Source: Streptomyces sp. NBC_00459 (GTDB lineage: Bacteria; Actinomycetota; Actinomycetes; Streptomycetales; Streptomycetaceae). Taken from it: 64,000 nucleotides of DNA. Both the position numbers and the translations under genes were made by a program. How positions within the stretch are numbered: position 1 is the first letter of the stretch; every line of letters begins with the position of its first letter. This document shows positions 61,045 to 64,000 of the stretch, piece after piece. The DNA is taken from the NCBI RefSeq assembly GCF_036013955.1, contig NZ_CP107903.1, positions 496,001 to 560,000 on the forward strand. Direction: 5' to 3'. The notes under the pieces are model-generated. The model was not told the DNA's origin. It saw nothing but the letters and a program-made list of their open reading frames with translations, and searched no databases.

Positions 61045-62628
61045 ATGCGATACGACGATGAATTCCTGACCATTCCCCATGCCATCGGGCTGGCCGCCGA
61101 GCGCTTCGGCGACGACATCGCACTGATCGACGGGGACCGTCGGTGGAGTTTCCGCGAGCTGGAACAGCGAATGGTGGAGGCGGTGAGGGCCACCATCGCG
61201 CTGGGGATCGAGGAGGGCGACCGGGTAGGGCTCTGCGCACCGAATTCCGCGGAATGGATCTTCGCGGCACTCGGTATTCAGGGCGCGGGAGGTGTCGTCG
61301 TGCCCCTCAACACACGGTTCAAGGCGGGCGAGATCTCCTACATTCTGCGCAAGTCGGGAGCCAGGGCCCTGTTCGCGGCCCCTTTCCTCGACAGTGACTA
61401 CGTCGCCGAACTGCTGAAGCACGACCCTGAGCTTCCGGCGCTCCGCAGAACGGTGTCGATTCTCGGGCCGAAGGGTGCCGCGGACCTGTCGTGGACCGAA
61501 TTCCTGCGGGCCGGTGAGGAGGTGTCCGCCGCCACGGCCGGGGAGACGATCGGGCGGCTCACCCCGGACGACATCTCCGACGTGATGTTCACGTCCGGCA
61601 CGACGGGTCATCCCAAGGGTGTCGTCCTCACCCATGGCCAGTCGCTGCGGGCGTACGGCTGGATGGCCGAGGAGTACACGTTCCGACGCGGGGACACCTT
61701 TCTCGTCATCCCGCCGTTCTTCCACTGCTTCGGCTACAAGGCGGGCTGGCTGGCCTCCTTCCTGCACGGGGTGACGGTCGTTCCGATGCCGGTGTTCCAC
61801 CCCGGAAAGGCGCTGGAGATCATCGACAGAGAACGGGTGAGCATTCTTCTTGGCCCGCCCACGATCTTCCACGACCTCATCAACCACCCCGAACTCTCCG
61901 GACACGATCTTTCGTCGCTCAGGGTTTCCATGACGGGCGGCACCACCGTTCCGGAGTCGCTGATCCGCGCCATGAAGTCGGAGCTCTCCTTCGACATCGT
62001 GATGAGCGCGTACGGACTGACCGAGTCGTCAGCATTGGTGACGACCACGCGTATCGGGGATTCCGAGGAGACGGTGGCCCGAACGACCGGACGTGTCATT
62101 CCGGACGTCGAGGTGAGGATCGTCGACGAGGCAGGCCGGGAACTCCCGGCGGAACAGGACGGGGAAATCCTCGTGCGGGGATACAACGTCACCCGAGGCT
62201 ATTGGGACGACCCCGAGGCGACCGCCGCCACCATCGACGGTGAGGGCTGGCTGCACACCGGGGACCTCGGACGGCTCGACTCGATCGGGAATCTCTCGAT
62301 CGTCGACCGGAAGAAGGAGATGTACATCGTCGGCGGATTCAACGCCTATCCGGCGGAGATCGAGAGACTTCTGCTGGCCTACGAGCCCGTCGCGCAGGTC
62401 GCCGTCATCGGTGTGCCCGACGAGCGGCTCGGCGAGGTCGGCTGTGCCTTCGTCGTCCCGAAGAAGGGGTACGAGGTCGGCGAGAAGGACGTCGTCGCGT
62501 GGTCGCGCGAGCACATGGCCAACTTCAAGGTGCCGCGCCACGTCCGTCTCACCGACGAACTCCCGCGCAACGCGAGCCAGAAGGTCCTCAAGGACGAGTT
62601 GCGCGCCCGCTTCGAAGCGAGGGCCTGA
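61045..62628 (+). CDS. Acyl-CoA synthetase (FadD-type, ANL superfamily)
   Basis: A 527-residue acyl/aryl-CoA ligase. The P-loop is MFTSGTTGHPKGVVLTH, the A5-type motif is SAYGLTES, the A8 region is WLHTGDLGRLDSIGNLSIVDRKKEM with VGGFNAYPAEIE, and the C-terminal lysine motif is LPRNASQKVLKDEL. It is close in style to FadD3/FadD-type ligases that activate carboxylic acids arising from ring or side-chain degradation. GGAG precedes the ATG at 61045. It feeds the neighbouring dehydrogenases and hydratases. Confidence 0.9.
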   Translation: MRYDDEFLTIPHAIGLAAERFGDDIALIDGDRRWSFRELEQRMVEAVRATIALGIEEGDRVGLCAPNSAEWIFAALGIQGAGGVVVPLNTRFKAGEISYILRKSGARALFAAPFLDSDYVAELLKHDPELPALRRTVSILGPKGAADLSWTEFLRAGEEVSAATAGETIGRLTPDDISDVMFTSGTTGHPKGVVLTHGQSLRAYGWMAEEYTFRRGDTFLVIPPFFHCFGYKAGWLASFLHGVTVVPMPVFHPGKALEIIDRERVSILLGPPTIFHDLINHPELSGHDLSSLRVSMTGGTTVPESLIRAMKSELSFDIVMSAYGLTESSALVTTTRIGDSEETVARTTGRVIPDVEVRIVDEAGRELPAEQDGEILVRGYNVTRGYWDDPEATAATIDGEGWLHTGDLGRLDSIGNLSIVDRKKEMYIVGGFNAYPAEIERLLLAYEPVAQVAVIGVPDERLGEVGCAFVVPKKGYEVGEKDVVAWSREHMANFKVPRHVRLTDELPRNASQKVLKDELRARFEARA

Positions 62629-62629
62629 C

Positions 62630-63841
62630 ATGGCTGACGGAGCCGTCCCGGCCGGGGCCGTCGGGCCGCTCGACGGCATCACGGTGGTGACGTTGGAGCA
62701 GGCCGTGTCCGCTCCCATGTGCACCCGTACCCTCGGCGACTTCGGCGCCCGGGTGATCAAGGTGGAGAACCCGAAGGGCGGCGACTTCGCCCGGCACTAC
62801 GACGACGTGGTCAACGGCCTCGCGGCGCACTTCGTGTGGATCAACCGGGGCAAGGAATCGGTGGTCCTGGATCTCAAGTCACCTGCGGGAATGGCGGTGT
62901 TGCACCGGCTGCTCGCCCGCGCCGACGTCCTCGTCTCCAACCTCACCCCCGGCACGACGGCAAAACTGGGCATCACCCCCGGCGACCTGGCCGTACGGCA
63001 TCCGGAGCTGATCGCGGTCGAGATCGACGGGTACGGTCCCGGCGGCCCCCTCTCGCACAAGCGCGCCTACGACCTGCTCGTCCAGGCCGAGGCGGGGGCG
63101 TGTGCGGTGACGGGTCTGCCCGGGGCGCCGGCCAAGCCCGGGCCTCCGATGGCCGATGTGTGCGCCGGGCTGTACGCGGCCCTGTCGATCATGGCGTTGC
63201 TGTACGAGCGGGGGCGCGGGCGGCGCAGCGGTCCGGCGTCGGTCGCGGTGAGCCTCTTCGACACCATGACGGAGTTGATGGGCTATCCGCTGACGTACAC
63301 CCAGCACTCGGGTGTCGATCAGCAGCCCTGGGGCATGGGGTCGCCGGCGGTGGCACCGTACGGGGCGTACGCCACGGCCGACGGTCACACCGTCGTCCTG
63401 GGGACGACGAACGACCGCGAATGGCAGCGGCTCGCACGGGAGTTGCTCGGCCGGTCCGATCTGGCGGACGACGAGCGGTTCGCCACGACGCCCGGCCGGG
63501 TCGCCCACCGGGCCGTGCTGGACGCCGAGATCGGCGCCTGGTGCGCCCGCCACGAGCTGGCGTACGTGCAGAGCAGCGCGGACGCCGCCGGGATCGGCAA
63601 CTCGCGGTTCAACAAGCCGAGCGAGGTGGTCGCGCATCCGCATCTGAAGGCGCGTGACCGGTGGCGGGAGGTCGGGACGCCGTACGGGCCGATCTCCGCG
63701 CTGCTTCCCCCGCCGGTGATCTCCGGCTACGAGCAGCCCATGGGCGCGATTCCGGCGCTCGGTGAGCACACGGCGGCCGTACTCGCCGAGTTGGGTGTCG
63801 ACGACCGGGGCGAGGAGACGGGCGGGGGCGAGGAGACGTGA
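62630..63841 (+). CDS. Family III CoA transferase (CaiB/BaiF)
   Basis: A 403-residue CoA transferase. It has LDGITVVTLEQAVSAPMCTRTLGDFGARVIKVENP, the WINRGKESVVLDLKSPAG loop, and GPPMADVCAGLYAA with the catalytic aspartate. It begins one base after the FadD stop and would move CoA between carboxylates, giving a second route for activating the cluster's substrate. Confidence 0.9.
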   Translation: MADGAVPAGAVGPLDGITVVTLEQAVSAPMCTRTLGDFGARVIKVENPKGGDFARHYDDVVNGLAAHFVWINRGKESVVLDLKSPAGMAVLHRLLARADVLVSNLTPGTTAKLGITPGDLAVRHPELIAVEIDGYGPGGPLSHKRAYDLLVQAEAGACAVTGLPGAPAKPGPPMADVCAGLYAALSIMALLYERGRGRRSGPASVAVSLFDTMTELMGYPLTYTQHSGVDQQPWGMGSPAVAPYGAYATADGHTVVLGTTNDREWQRLARELLGRSDLADDERFATTPGRVAHRAVLDAEIGAWCARHELAYVQSSADAAGIGNSRFNKPSEVVAHPHLKARDRWREVGTPYGPISALLPPPVISGYEQPMGAIPALGEHTAAVLAELGVDDRGEETGGGEET

Positions 63842-64000
63842 GTGGCGGGGAGCCCGTGCTGCTCCGCACCGACCGGGACGGCGTACGGACCCTGACGCTG
63901 AACCGGCCGCACCGGAAGAACGCACTCGACGCGGAGCTGTGGGCCGCGTTGCGGGACGCGTTGACGGCGGCCGGGCGGGACCATGACGTGCGGGCGCTGG
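63838..64000 (+). CDS. Enoyl-CoA hydratase/isomerase, partial
   Basis: The first 54 codons of another crotonase (LTLNRPHRKNALDAELWAALRDALTAAG), starting at a GTG that overlaps the CoA transferase stop as GTGA. It runs off the right edge. Confidence 0.8.
   Translation, partial: MSGGEPVLLRTDRDGVRTLTLNRPHRKNALDAELWAALRDALTAAGRDHDVRAL

Noticed and set aside
1..64000. Prophage, transposon, tRNA or rRNA genes
   Set aside because: No transposase, integrase, terminal repeats or structured RNA gene sequences were seen on either strand.

Overview
This is a high-GC actinobacterial chromosome segment, almost certainly Streptomyces. Supporting signs are the very strong third-position GC bias, the frequent GTG starts, the clpP3-clpP4 pair with a PopR-type regulator, a streptophobe-type membrane protein, a DUF6777 protein, an ECF42 sigma factor with its DGPF partner, a mycothiol-type DinB protein and many Tat or Sec secreted hydrolases. 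I found no tRNA, rRNA, insertion sequence, CRISPR array or prophage module. The content is accessory: catabolic islands, regulators and small stress operons.

Positions 1-20,000 hold two SMP-30-like beta-propeller remnants and a Tat-exported sulfite-oxidase-like molybdoenzyme. Next comes a DUF1684 plus flavin-monooxygenase pair, headed by a short reading frame that resembles the actinobacterial cysteine leader peptides. A divergent pectin (rhamnogalacturonan) cluster follows (PL4 lyase; DUF6250 protein plus PL26/YetA-like lyase). After it is a three-gene operon (carboxylate-amine ligase, NAGGN-type amidotransferase, S9 peptidase) and then the DGPF/ECF42 pair.

Positions 19,160-26,541 hold the least explained block. 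One arm is three small genes, including a DUF3592-like membrane protein. The divergent arm is two unrecognised proteins and a TPR-CHAT caspase-like protease, with overlapping or nearly touching reading frames. I rate this the best candidate for an undescribed system.

Positions 26,575-38,120 hold a LacI regulator with two perfect operators facing a secreted glycosidase with CBM35-like modules, the clpP3-clpP4-popR locus (ClpP4 lacks the catalytic histidine), a methyltransferase, a SigB-type sigma factor convergent with an RsbW-like ATPase, DUF6777 and streptophobe genes, and a SnoaL-like pseudogene. Positions 38,148-42,603 encode a Ser/Thr kinase, an SH3-like protein and a double-FHA ABC transporter. 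The first two carry the same PTQVV motif, which fits phosphothreonine capture by the FHA domains.

Positions 42,753-54,908 are mixed metabolic genes: DUF1905, aldo/keto reductases, LysR, DinB, adenosine deaminase, VOC, PAP2, a frameshifted dienelactone hydrolase, a nucleoside deaminase overlapping a luciferase-like oxidoreductase, an Lrp regulator and a secreted PI-PLC. Positions 55,094-64,000 form an acyl-CoA catabolic cluster (three acyl-CoA dehydrogenase proteins, SDR, enoyl-CoA hydratases, acyl-CoA ligase, CoA transferase). It contains a FadR/GntR regulator, and an identical GGTCTGACC palindrome lies before both transcription units. The cluster runs off the right edge.
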